Positions 46,316-55,610 of a DNA stretch of 59,383 bases are shown here, piece by piece. Below the pieces are notes generated by a model. That model ran no database searches. It saw nothing but the letters and a program-made list of their open reading frames with translations, and was not told where the DNA came from. The stretch comes from 43-108 sp001915545 (lineage in GTDB: Bacteria > Bacteroidota > Bacteroidia > Bacteroidales > Bacteroidaceae). Position numbers and translations under genes: made by a program. Each line of letters begins with the position of its first letter. Positions within the stretch are counted from its first letter, which is position 1. The DNA lies in assembly GCA_902491215.1 (NCBI GenBank), contig CABUGV010000022.1, forward strand, positions 1 through 59,383, in the 5' to 3' direction.

Positions 46316-49300
46316 ATGAAGGCGCGTATATATCTGTTTCTACTTTATTTTTCTCTTTCAATACTCTTTGCCGGCACATCTTCTGCCGATGTATATCTTA
46401 AGTCATGGCAGATGACCACAGGCCACGGACTTCCCAACAACAGTGTCAGGTGTCTTCTCCAGGACTATCACGGACAGATATGGATAGGCACGCAGAACGG
46501 CCTTGCGGGTTTCAACGGCAATGACGTTTTGCTGTTCGAGCCCGACAGCAGTTCTCGTCATGCCTTCCTGAGCAAAAAAATCAGAGCCGTAGTAGAAACA
46601 CCTTCGCATCGCCTGTGGGTTCTTACAGGACATGATCAGGCCATGTGTTTCGATCTTCTTAGGCGCCGTTTCATACCTGTCGACCGTAGCGGAGCCATGT
46701 ACCTGCCGGCTAATCATATCCATAAGGGCGCAGACGGACGTATCTGGTTGTGGCATTCCCGCTCTCCTAAAGCCTATTGCATCACCGACACACCGTCAGC
46801 CGACCGCCGTCTTCACGTGTCTTGCATTCCTGTTTCGTCTCCCGTTTCGTTTTTCCATGAATCTCCTTCTTGTGTATGGATAGGCTCTGGCCGGCATCTG
46901 TATCGTGTCTCTTCCTCGCGGTGCAGTCTTGTCTCTTCGGATTTTGTATGGAAAAGTGCCGTCACTCACGGTCGGCGCACATATCTTTCAACCGTTGATG
47001 GACGTTTGTTCATGTCCGAGCCGGGTACCGCTTTGACCAGTCTCGCTCAACTTCCTTCATCATCAGAAGTCTCGTCGCTGGTATGGTGGCGGGACCGCTT
47101 GGTTGTTTTCACTTCTACTTCCACAGCCTATGCACTCGACCCATCCACCTTGCACCTTTCTCTCTGTCCAGAACTCAACATACCGGGTGCCGACATTGTC
47201 TCAACTGCTGGAGGTACATCATGGTTGTCAAATTCGTCGGGAACTCTTTATGCACTCAACGATACACTTTCCTCACCCCTGGTTCTCCCGCTTCTTGACA
47301 GCAGACAGATGTCGGCCGTCGATCAGGAACGCTTCTGCATATTGCAGGATTCCCGCGGACTTGTTTGGATAGCATCCTACGGCAACGGCCTTTTCCTCTA
47401 CGACCCTGTTGATTCTTCATTGAAGCATTACACGGCCTCCGACCGTTTTCCGCTTTTCGGTTCCGATTTCCTGTATTGCGTCATGGAAGACCGTTCCGGC
47501 GATATCTGGATTGGTCAGCAGAATGCAGGTCTGACCCATCTTTTTGTCATTCGCCACGGTGCCGTGCGTCGTTTTGATACAGTCGAAACCGGATCATCCG
47601 CTCGTTCCGAGGTGAAGGCGCTCTGCACCGACACTGACGGACGTATGTTCATAGCCGGCAGGGATGCCGTAGTCGATGTCCGTTCCGTTTTCTCCGGCAA
47701 GCTCCTTTCTTCCATGTCGCTTCCGTCTCCTGCCTATTCTCTGTGGTGGGATTCCATCGGTCACCGGCTCTGGATAGGAACACGCAAGAATGGTTTGTTT
47801 GTCGACGGTCGACCGCTTCCTCTTTCTTCTGACAGTCCTCTGTCTTCGGCTGCTGTTTTTGCCGTGCGTACCGACAGCAAAGGCCGTTGTTGGGCAGGCA
47901 CTTTCGATTCGGGACTCTTTGTAGGACAATTCTCCGGCGGAATGTGGCGCTTCACTAATCCTTTCGGTTCCGCAAAACCTGTACGCCAGATACGCGCTAT
48001 GGATGAAGATTCAAAAGGGAATATTTGGGCTGCAACCGACCGCGGACTGCTGGTTTTCAGTCCTGAAGGTCTTACGGATAACCCTTCTGCCTACATGCTT
48101 TTCAATCCGGACAACAGTTCTCTGCGCGATTACGAAATAAATGCACTGACTGTCGATTCCGAAAATCGTGTCTGGATTGGTACGGTTGGGCACGGCTCAG
48201 CCTGCTGCAGATTGAACGGCAATAAGTTGGAAATCCGCTATTTTGATTCTTCTGCAGGTCTTGCATCCAATGAGGTACAGGCCATTGTGGAGGATACGGA
48301 CGGCCGTATATGGGTTGCCACCCAGTACGGACTGAGCTGCAAACTGCCGTCATCCGACCGTTTCATGTCCTATTTCCTTTCGCCGACACTCCAGGGCGAC
48401 ATGTATTCGGCCAATGCCGTATCTTCTCTTTCCGACGGACGTATAGTTTTCGGCACTTGCGACGGTCTTGTCTTCATCTCGTCCGACGGCATGATGGTGC
48501 GCGACCGTGTTTCCCGAAGTCCGCAGTTGTCCGAACTTTATGTCAACGGCACCCCGTTTGTCGTTGATGAAGATTCTGCCGGACATGTACTTCCTTTTTC
48601 ACTTCCTCACGACCGCAATTCGTTGCTGTGGCGTTTTTCCAATCTCGACTATTCGCGTTTCCGCTCCTCGCTCTACAGCTGTTATCTTGAAGGCTGCGAT
48701 GATGAATGGAGCGTTCCGATGGAGTCTGGAGAGGTTCTTTACCGCAACCTCCCTCCAGGCGATTACTGCCTGAAGGTCCGTTCCTGCAACAGTTCCGGCA
48801 TCTGGTGCTCCGACTACGCTTCTTTCCGTTTCACCATACGACAGCCGTTCTATCTCACCTGGTGGGCCTGGTGCATTTATGCGGTGCTTCTTGCCGTTGC
48901 CGTCGTTTCGGCATATACTATAACGCGTAAGATATTAAGACTCAAGCAGAAAGTGAAACTTGAACAGGAGCTGTCGGCTTTCAAGCTTAGGTTTTTCATA
49001 CAGATGGTCAACGACATACGCCAGCCTCTTGTCCGCCTTTACGATTCTGCTTGTCGTCTGCCGTCAGGCAACGAACAGGCCGAAGCTGTCAGAAGTCAGG
49101 CTTCGCAGATGCGTTCAGTACTTTCGCGCATGCTTACTTTCAACGGCAATGCGTCGGATGCAGATATAACCGGCACGGTGGCAGACAATATGCCTTTAGA
49201 AAATGAAAAAGCCGACTCGGACAGTGCAAAGTCCGAATCGGCATGTGTATGTGATGAGGCTGACAGTGGTTCTGAATCAGCCGAGGTTGTTGAGGCTGGT

Positions 49301-49693
49301 AATGCTCCTGCAGACAGCGTTTCGGCCAATGAAAGCGTCTCAGAAGTACAGATGTCTGCCGGAAAAGAAACGTCTGATTTCGTCGTTCGTCTTGATGACA
49401 TTGTCGCACGCAATCTTTCCCGTCCTGATTTCACTGTGGATGAGATGGCCGAACTTTTGGGCTACAGACGAACCACGTGCTACCGTAAAATCAAGGATGC
49501 TACGGGCATGACACCCAACGACTATCTTCGCAAAGTTCGTCTAAAGCGTGCAGCCGAATTGCTTCTCGATGACCGTCTCAATGTATCCGAAGTAGCTTAT
49601 CGTGTTGGTTTTGAAGACCTTTCCTATTTCAGCAAATGCTTCAAGGCTTATTTCGGCATTGCTCCCTCCGGATTTGTGCGTCGTGGCAGGTGA
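46316..49693 (+). CDS. Membrane-spanning beta-propeller/AraC regulator, a kinase-less HTCS derivative
   Basis: A 1125-residue protein. Order: signal peptide (1-24); about fourteen Reg_prop propeller repeats (for example IWIGTQNGLAGF) in the periplasm; a Y_Y_Y domain (about 775-842); one membrane helix (847-871); a short coiled region with KLRFF...RQPL (about 890-906); an acidic linker (about 940-1015); and an AraC-type HTH with LNVSEVAYRVGFEDLSYFSKCFK. The short region matches the HisKA helix of hybrid two-component systems (KLRFFTN-SHE-RTPL type), but the phospho-acceptor His is Asn899, and no HATPase or receiver domain follows. It is divergent from GH2-PL11 and probably controls it by direct membrane-bound DNA binding. 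Confidence 0.88.
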   Translation: MKARIYLFLLYFSLSILFAGTSSADVYLKSWQMTTGHGLPNNSVRCLLQDYHGQIWIGTQNGLAGFNGNDVLLFEPDSSSRHAFLSKKIRAVVETPSHRLWVLTGHDQAMCFDLLRRRFIPVDRSGAMYLPANHIHKGADGRIWLWHSRSPKAYCITDTPSADRRLHVSCIPVSSPVSFFHESPSCVWIGSGRHLYRVSSSRCSLVSSDFVWKSAVTHGRRTYLSTVDGRLFMSEPGTALTSLAQLPSSSEVSSLVWWRDRLVVFTSTSTAYALDPSTLHLSLCPELNIPGADIVSTAGGTSWLSNSSGTLYALNDTLSSPLVLPLLDSRQMSAVDQERFCILQDSRGLVWIASYGNGLFLYDPVDSSLKHYTASDRFPLFGSDFLYCVMEDRSGDIWIGQQNAGLTHLFVIRHGAVRRFDTVETGSSARSEVKALCTDTDGRMFIAGRDAVVDVRSVFSGKLLSSMSLPSPAYSLWWDSIGHRLWIGTRKNGLFVDGRPLPLSSDSPLSSAAVFAVRTDSKGRCWAGTFDSGLFVGQFSGGMWRFTNPFGSAKPVRQIRAMDEDSKGNIWAATDRGLLVFSPEGLTDNPSAYMLFNPDNSSLRDYEINALTVDSENRVWIGTVGHGSACCRLNGNKLEIRYFDSSAGLASNEVQAIVEDTDGRIWVATQYGLSCKLPSSDRFMSYFLSPTLQGDMYSANAVSSLSDGRIVFGTCDGLVFISSDGMMVRDRVSRSPQLSELYVNGTPFVVDEDSAGHVLPFSLPHDRNSLLWRFSNLDYSRFRSSLYSCYLEGCDDEWSVPMESGEVLYRNLPPGDYCLKVRSCNSSGIWCSDYASFRFTIRQPFYLTWWAWCIYAVLLAVAVVSAYTITRKILRLKQKVKLEQELSAFKLRFFIQMVNDIRQPLVRLYDSACRLPSGNEQAEAVRSQASQMRSVLSRMLTFNGNASDADITGTVADNMPLENEKADSDSAKSESACVCDEADSGSESAEVVEAGNAPADSVSANESVSEVQMSAGKETSDFVVRLDDIVARNLSRPDFTVDEMAELLGYRRTTCYRKIKDATGMTPNDYLRKVRLKRAAELLLDDRLNVSEVAYRVGFEDLSYFSKCFKAYFGIAPSGFVRRGR

Positions 49694-49705
49694 GTTCCCG
49701 ATGGC

Positions 49706-50956
49706 TTATTTCGGTCTTGTCTGTCCGTTGCCCCGTATGGTCCACTTGTATGTAGTTATTTCTTCAAGTCCCATAGGACCGCGTGCATGCAGTTTCTGAG
49801 TGCTTATGCCTATTTCTGCACCCAGTCCGAACTGTGCTCCGTCGGTGAATGATGTCGGTGCGTTGACGTATACGCAGGCCGCGTCAACATTTTTCAAGAA
49901 TTTTTCTGCTGTGTCGTCATTCTCCGTGATGATGCATTCGCTGTGTCCCGAACCGTGTCCTGCAATATGTTCCATTGCTTCTTCTGCGTCCTTGACAGTC
50001 TTTATTGCCATAGTATAAGATTGGAATTCAGTTCCGTAGCTTTCTTCTGTGGCTTCTTTCAGCAGTTCTTCCGGATATTTCCCTTTTAGAACATTGATGG
50101 CTGGAGCATCGGCATATATAAGCACGTTGCTTGCGATGAGAGGTTCGCACAGTGCCGGCAGATCCATAAGTCTTTCGGCATTTATTATCGTGCAGTCGAG
50201 CGCATTGCACACGCTGACCCTTCTTGTCTTGGCATTGTTGATGATGGCTTTGCCCTTCTCCAGGTCGCCGTCCTTGTCGAAATATGCATGGCACACGCCT
50301 GCACCGGTTTCTATGACAGGCACGCTGGCTTCGTCGCGTACGAATTTTATCAGTCTTGAACTGCCGCGCGGAATTACCACGTCGATATATCCGTTTGCAT
50401 GCAGCATCTCGGCTGTAGCCTCATGTGTCGCAGGCAGCAGCTCAATGGTGTGTTCATCCACGTTGTGCCTTCTGAGTACTTCCTTTATGAGTGCCACAGC
50501 CTCTCTGTTGGAGCAGTCGGCATCCTTGCCGCCCTTCAGCACGCAGGCACTTCCGCTCTTGAGACACAGCGAAAACACATCGAATGTCACGTTTGGTCTT
50601 GCCTCGTATACGATGCCTATTACTCCGAACGGAACGCTTACCTTCTTCAGTTTCAGCCCGTTGGGAAGTGTCCTTTCCATGAGTGTGCGTCCGAGCGGAC
50701 TTGCCAGTTTGGCCACGTTGCGCATGTCGCCGGCAATTCCTTCGATGCGTCCTTCTGTCAGTTTGAGGCGGTCGTACATCGGATTTTCCTTATCCATCCT
50801 TTCGAGATCCTTCGCGTTTTCGGCCAGTATCCTGTCTGCCTGCTTCTCTATCTCGTCGGCAGTATCGTTCAGAATACAGTTTATTTCTTTTTCATCGAGC
50901 GTGGCCAGGCTCCTTCCGGCCTTTTTTGCCTGCTCAAATATAGTTTTCAGATTCAT
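49706..50956 (-). CDS. proA: Gamma-glutamyl phosphate reductase
   Basis: Second step of proline synthesis: NADPH-dependent reduction of gamma-glutamyl phosphate to the semialdehyde. The 416-residue aldehyde-dehydrogenase-fold protein has the catalytic Cys250 in VSVCNALD and the YEARPNVT substrate motif (117-124). It lies 25 nt after proB in the same direction and ends 12 nt from the convergent regulator stop codon. Confidence 0.96.
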   Translation of the reverse strand: MNLKTIFEQAKKAGRSLATLDEKEINCILNDTADEIEKQADRILAENAKDLERMDKENPMYDRLKLTEGRIEGIAGDMRNVAKLASPLGRTLMERTLPNGLKLKKVSVPFGVIGIVYEARPNVTFDVFSLCLKSGSACVLKGGKDADCSNREAVALIKEVLRRHNVDEHTIELLPATHEATAEMLHANGYIDVVIPRGSSRLIKFVRDEASVPVIETGAGVCHAYFDKDGDLEKGKAIINNAKTRRVSVCNALDCTIINAERLMDLPALCEPLIASNVLIYADAPAINVLKGKYPEELLKEATEESYGTEFQSYTMAIKTVKDAEEAMEHIAGHGSGHSECIITENDDTAEKFLKNVDAACVYVNAPTSFTDGAQFGLGAEIGISTQKLHARGPMGLEEITTYKWTIRGNGQTRPK

Positions 50957-50981
50957 GTTCTTCTATTTATTCTTCTTGTTT

Positions 50982-52055
50982 TTACTCAGTGTAGAGATAG
51001 TCGTAGTGCACCAGCGGTTTGCAGTCGCGCTTGCCTAGCACCTTTCGTGCCTCTTCGCTGTCGTAGCCTATGCGTCCCACTCCGATTTCATTTCCTGCTT
51101 CATCGAGGATTCTTACAATGTCATTGTGTTCGAAGTCGCCGTCGACAGCCGTTGCACCCACAGGCAGTATGCTCACCGCCTTTCCGCTTCTCACCATGTC
51201 GGCCGCGCCTTTGTTCAGGTGTATGGCTCCTTTGGCAAATCCTCCGCTGTGTGCAATCCATTTCTTTACGCTCGACACGTTCTGTCCTGACGGGATGAAC
51301 TCCGTGCAGCGCGTGTTCTCGTTTCGTTCCATCAGTTCCAGAAGAATATTGTCGCGTTTGCCGTTGGCAATGACGACGGCAATGCCCTCATCGGCAACCA
51401 TTCTTGCAATCTTGTTCTTTGTTGTCATGCCGCCGCGTCCGAATCCCGATTTTTCTGCCGATATGTATTCCGACAGGTCCCTGCCCGGTTCCACATATCT
51501 TATCAGTTCTGCACCCTCCGTGCCCGGTTTGCCTGTGTATATGCCGTCAATGTTGCTGAGTATGATGAGCATCTGCGAATCCATCATGGTTGCTATGAGC
51601 CCCGACAGCTCGTCGTTGTCTGTGAACATCAGTTCCGTGACCGAAATAGTGTCGTTCTCGTTCACAATGGGTACCACACCGTTGTCAAGCATCACCATCA
51701 TGCAGTTGCGCTGGTTCAGGTAGTGCCCCCTCGAACCGAAGCTCTCCTTCGTCGTCAGCACCTGTCCTGTGGCTATGCCGTGTTCGCGGAACAGCTCGTA
51801 GTAGCGGTTGATGAGTTTAGCCTGTCCCACGGCAGAGTAGAGCTGACGTTGGTCCACGCTGTCAAGTTTCTTGTCGAGGTGCAGTTCGCTTCTTCCGCTG
51901 GCCACGGCGCCCGACGAAACAAGTATTACCTCCGTGCCCATCTTTCTCAATTCTGCCACCTGGTCGACTATGGCCGACATGCGTGTCACGTCGAGTGTGC
52001 CGTCTTTTCTGGTGAGCACATTGCTGCCTATTTTTATGGTTATTCTGTTGTTCAT
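50982..52055 (-). CDS. proB: Glutamate 5-kinase
   Basis: First step of proline synthesis, phosphorylation of glutamate; normally feedback-inhibited by proline. The 357-residue protein has the amino-acid-kinase domain (IKIGSNVLTRKDG, LVSSGAVASGR, GRGGMTTKNKIARM) and a C-terminal PUA domain (from about 270, KGAIHLNKGAADMV). A minus-strand TAAATTTG -7 box lies at 52085-52078, only about 25 nt before the ATG. Confidence 0.96.
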   Translation of the reverse strand: MNNRITIKIGSNVLTRKDGTLDVTRMSAIVDQVAELRKMGTEVILVSSGAVASGRSELHLDKKLDSVDQRQLYSAVGQAKLINRYYELFREHGIATGQVLTTKESFGSRGHYLNQRNCMMVMLDNGVVPIVNENDTISVTELMFTDNDELSGLIATMMDSQMLIILSNIDGIYTGKPGTEGAELIRYVEPGRDLSEYISAEKSGFGRGGMTTKNKIARMVADEGIAVVIANGKRDNILLELMERNENTRCTEFIPSGQNVSSVKKWIAHSGGFAKGAIHLNKGAADMVRSGKAVSILPVGATAVDGDFEHNDIVRILDEAGNEIGVGRIGYDSEEARKVLGKRDCKPLVHYDYLYTE

Positions 52056-52189
52056 CTCAAAAACTTATTGTTTGTTGCAAATTTATGCAATATAAGCGTA
52101 AATAATAATTTTTTGCAGCCAAAAAACTCTTATCTGTATCATTCGTGGCTTTTGTCGCATATCTCCTTGTGGGGTATATCTGACATTGC

Positions 52190-52288
52190 AGGCGCTCACA
52201 TTCAACATTCCGGGGGCTCGCGGATAAATTTCCGAGCCCTCGGAAATAAATTTGTGAGCCCTCGCATCTTTTTTTGTGAGCCTTCATG
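52190..52288. repeat. 22-bp-period intergenic array C (5 units)
   Basis: Five 11-bp cores start exactly 22 bp apart: AGGCGCTCACA (52190), GGGGGCTCGCG (52212), GAGCCCTCGGA (52234), GAGCCCTCGCA (52256) and GAGCCTTCATG (52278), with AT-rich 11-nt spacers such as AATAAATTTGT. The most regular of the three arrays. It lies in the divergent gap between proB and the GH128 gene. Confidence 0.87.
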
Positions 52289-52651
52289 CATATTGTGGAA
52301 CGGCATATCTGTTTATACATTTGTTTTGCGCTATATATAATAAGGTATATAATAATTGGGTTGTTCAGGTTGTTGCATCATGCTCTTTCCAGAGGGCCAA
52401 CTTCAATCGATTTAAAATTTCAAATTGCTCATATTGAACACTAAATGTCGCATATTGTGTATAATTGGTTAAAAATGCCTAATGATTTTTTGTTTTAGCG
52501 TAGCATATACATTCAAAAATGAAATATTTTTGTATTATTGCATACCCAATAAGCTATTTAGTAGGGTAATAGAGAGAAACTGTGACTTTAGATTTAAGGA
52601 ATATGAAAAATAGCCTTTTTATATTCTTTGTTATATTCTGAACTTAAAAAA
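52289..52651 (+). promoter_or_regulatory. AT-rich upstream region of the GH128 gene
   Basis: A 360-nt non-coding stretch. CATATTG occurs at 52430 and 52451 (21-bp period) and could be part of an activator site. TATTTTTG at 52525-52532 resembles a -7 box but lacks a good -33, so the promoter position is uncertain. No small gene was recognised. Confidence 0.4.
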
Positions 52652-55444
52652 ATGGGTATGATTTTTGGATACTTGAAACCTAAACATCTATTGTTCTCTG
52701 CCGCACTTCTGTCTGCTTCTTATCTGAATGCAGCCAATGACAAGACAACTGTCGAGCAGGTGACTTCTTCAGTAACTGTCTCCACCGAGACAGATTACCA
52801 CATCACCGATGCATCGCAGCCTTTCGGCATGGCGGGAAGCATAGATATCACAAATGAGAATGCTGTCGTGGTGTTCGACAACATCAAGCCTTCAAAGGTG
52901 ATAAGCACTTACCTGGCCAATATTTATGTCAACGGCCAGCCTGCCGTCAACGACGAAAATGTCAGAGTGTGTATCTACACAAACGGTGCATGCGTATATC
53001 CTCACAAGGGTACAGGATATACTCCGCTGACAGTGTATACAGAAAAGGACTATGCAGGAGAAAGCAAGGGCGATTTCACACCTAATACTTATTATAAGTC
53101 CCTCGGAGCTTTTGACAATGCGATAAAGTCTTTCAAGCTCAAGCGCGGATACATGGTTACGCTTGCAACTTCTTCGGACGGAACAGGCTACAGCCGGTGC
53201 TTCATTGCGCAGGACGAGGACCTTGAAGTATCCGAACTGCCGAACCTGCTGAAGAATAAGGTTTCTTTCATAAGAGTACTCCCTTGGCAGAATATATCAA
53301 AGAAAGGTAATGCTGGTTCTGACTTTACTCAGATTTCCATGCTCAACTGTACATGGTTCTACGGATGGGATGCAGGAAACAACAGCCAGACAGACTTCGA
53401 ATATGTGCCTCACCGCCACCATATCGGATGGCCTTCATATTCACAAATCAACGAGAGGGTGAATGTTACACACGTTTTGGGAAACAACGAGCCTGACAAC
53501 GGTGCAGACACGGGCGAGCAGGAGGTGGACCCGGAAGCGGTCTACAACGACTGGACGAACATGCTCCAGTCAGGACTTCGTATAGGTTCGCCTGCCGTTG
53601 CAAGCAACATCACCGGATGGCTTCAGCCTTTCATGGAACTCTGCGATGCCAACAATCTGCGTGTAGACTTCATAGCCGCTCACTGCTACTGGTACAACAG
53701 CGGAAGCTCATACAACAGCAACATAAACTGGTATTATAGTCTGTTCAAACGTCCGATATGGATTACAGAGTTCAACTACGGAGCCAACTGGACAGGCGAG
53801 ACATGGCCGGATGCCGACCGCAGTGCATCTGAGGCAAACCAGGCTCACCAGAAAGCCGGACTTTCAAGCATCGTCACTGCGCTCGAAAACAATCCGCATC
53901 TCGAACGCTACGCTATATACAACTGGGTTCAGGACTGCAGAAGCCTCTACCTTAACGGCAGTCTTACTCAGGCCGGCGAATGGTATGCCGACCTCAAATC
54001 AAATGTTGCATACACCGGAGGCGACGGATATGTGCCTGTATGGAACTACAAGTCTCCTGCAGACCTCGAACTCGATTACTCCAGAGTCAGCAAGAGAGCA
54101 AGCTTTACCTGGACGACAAAGAACGGCGAACAGACCGATTCAATGTGGCTGGAGAGAAAAACATCGTCTGATTCCGACTATCTGCCGATAGCAAAATTCG
54201 GAAGCGGCGAAAAGGGCTCTTTCTCATACCAGTATGACGACCTTGACGGTGTCAGCGGCATTGTGAAATATCGTGTGCACAGCTTCGATTCTGACGGACG
54301 GGACAGATATTCAGGCGAAGTATCTCTCTCAATAGGCGCCGCGCAGGGCGACAAGACCATGCAGTACGGCGAACTCAACATAAGCAATACAGAAGAGATT
54401 TCAACTGACTTTGTTGAGACATTCGACGAGACTCCTGCTGTATTCATGGGTATATGTACTTACAAGAATTCACAGGTGGGAGTTGCCAATCTGTTGACTT
54501 CAATCACTACTTCAAGGTTCACATACAATGTGCTTCCTTGGGAATATGCTTCTTCGCAGACTATTGCAAATGCAGAAACTATTCCTTTCATGGCTATGCC
54601 TCTCGGAAACACAACTTACGGTGACATGGATGTAGAAGTAGGTACATTCAAGGCAAACAGCGATACTGTTGAGGTAACATTTACAGAAGCATTCCCTGAA
54701 GGCGTTACGCCTGTCATAATTTCAGAGCTCCGTAATCCAGTTCTTAAGACAAATGCCATATCTATAAAGACGTTTGACGTAACCAACGAAGGATTCAAGT
54801 GCAAGCTCATGTATGAATATGGTGTCAACAAGAATATTGCTGTAAATCTCAACGTTGTATATATGGCGGTTACACCGGGTACACACAATCTCGGAAATGG
54901 AAAGATCCTCTCTGCAGGATTTGGTAACAACGACCTTTACTCAACAATCTTCAAGTCCGAGACATTTACAGTAAATACTCCGGAAGGTGAACAGCAACTT
55001 AAGCTCTACAATCCTTTGATTTTCGGAGCTTTGCAGACTTGCAACATCGATGCTGCTACTATCGTTCGTCAGCACTCTCTGGTGACTGAAGAGGATGAAG
55101 AAGGTAATGAGTACGTGACAAGTGCGCGTATCGTACGTCAGGTAGACAAGTCGAATACAACGGTTAAAAACAATTCTGCTTCTGCTGATAAATTCGGATG
55201 GATTACTCTCAGCGATGATCCTGACTATGATCCTAGCACAGGCATTGGCGATGTTGTGACTGTTGTATCTGACGAGAACCCTCTCGAAGTAAGTGTTGTC
55301 AACAGAATCATATATGTTGAAAACGCTGAAAATTATGAAGTTTACACTGTAAATGGTATGAAGGTTGCTGCAAACGCAAGCCAGGAACCTGGTATCTATG
55401 TGGTACGTTCTGGAAACAGATCGGCTAAGGTTATGGTGAAGTAA
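52652..55444 (+). CDS. Secreted GH128 beta-1,3-glucanase-like enzyme with T9SS tail
   Basis: A 930-residue exported protein: signal peptide (cleavage after LNA near residue 27), an N-terminal beta domain, a GH128 (Asl1-like) TIM barrel about 195-400, a fibronectin-like domain, an H-type-lectin-like beta region, and a T9SS type A tail (IYVENAENYEVYTVNGMKV ... VMVK). The barrel has GNNEPD with acid/base Glu280 and WITEF with nucleophile Glu373, the GH128 pattern; AHCYWYN and GWPSY line the cleft. Likely substrate is beta-1,3-glucan of fungal, plant or algal origin. The ATG at 52652 is chosen because it precedes the signal peptide. Confidence 0.85.
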   Translation: MGMIFGYLKPKHLLFSAALLSASYLNAANDKTTVEQVTSSVTVSTETDYHITDASQPFGMAGSIDITNENAVVVFDNIKPSKVISTYLANIYVNGQPAVNDENVRVCIYTNGACVYPHKGTGYTPLTVYTEKDYAGESKGDFTPNTYYKSLGAFDNAIKSFKLKRGYMVTLATSSDGTGYSRCFIAQDEDLEVSELPNLLKNKVSFIRVLPWQNISKKGNAGSDFTQISMLNCTWFYGWDAGNNSQTDFEYVPHRHHIGWPSYSQINERVNVTHVLGNNEPDNGADTGEQEVDPEAVYNDWTNMLQSGLRIGSPAVASNITGWLQPFMELCDANNLRVDFIAAHCYWYNSGSSYNSNINWYYSLFKRPIWITEFNYGANWTGETWPDADRSASEANQAHQKAGLSSIVTALENNPHLERYAIYNWVQDCRSLYLNGSLTQAGEWYADLKSNVAYTGGDGYVPVWNYKSPADLELDYSRVSKRASFTWTTKNGEQTDSMWLERKTSSDSDYLPIAKFGSGEKGSFSYQYDDLDGVSGIVKYRVHSFDSDGRDRYSGEVSLSIGAAQGDKTMQYGELNISNTEEISTDFVETFDETPAVFMGICTYKNSQVGVANLLTSITTSRFTYNVLPWEYASSQTIANAETIPFMAMPLGNTTYGDMDVEVGTFKANSDTVEVTFTEAFPEGVTPVIISELRNPVLKTNAISIKTFDVTNEGFKCKLMYEYGVNKNIAVNLNVVYMAVTPGTHNLGNGKILSAGFGNNDLYSTIFKSETFTVNTPEGEQQLKLYNPLIFGALQTCNIDAATIVRQHSLVTEEDEEGNEYVTSARIVRQVDKSNTTVKNNSASADKFGWITLSDDPDYDPSTGIGDVVTVVSDENPLEVSVVNRIIYVENAENYEVYTVNGMKVAANASQEPGIYVVRSGNRSAKVMVK

Positions 55445-55462
55445 TTCTGAAACTTATATAAT

Positions 55463-55499
55463 CTGTAGGTCTTCAAATAGAACTTTGGGAGGCCTGCAG
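55463..55499 (+). other. Hairpin between GH128 gene and the next gene
   Basis: CTGTAGGTCT can pair with AGGCCTGCAG through G-U pairs; there is no T-run. It may cause partial termination or stabilise the upstream mRNA. Confidence 0.4.
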
Positions 55500-55610
55500 A
55501 TATTATAGATAATATAAGTATACCTTGCATAACTTAAACCTTAACAGATTTAATGATGTAGGTATATAATTTAATCCTTTTACTAACAACTAACAACTTA
55601 ACTAAAAACA

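Noticed and set aside
50049..51038. 329-residue plus-strand frame opposite proA
   Set aside because: Ser-rich low-complexity translation of the proA complement; proA on the minus strand is unambiguous.
52190..52288. CRISPR array
   Set aside because: The repeated core is only 11 bp, the spacers are 11 nt and AT-rich, and no cas gene is near; real arrays have repeats and spacers of about 25-40 nt.
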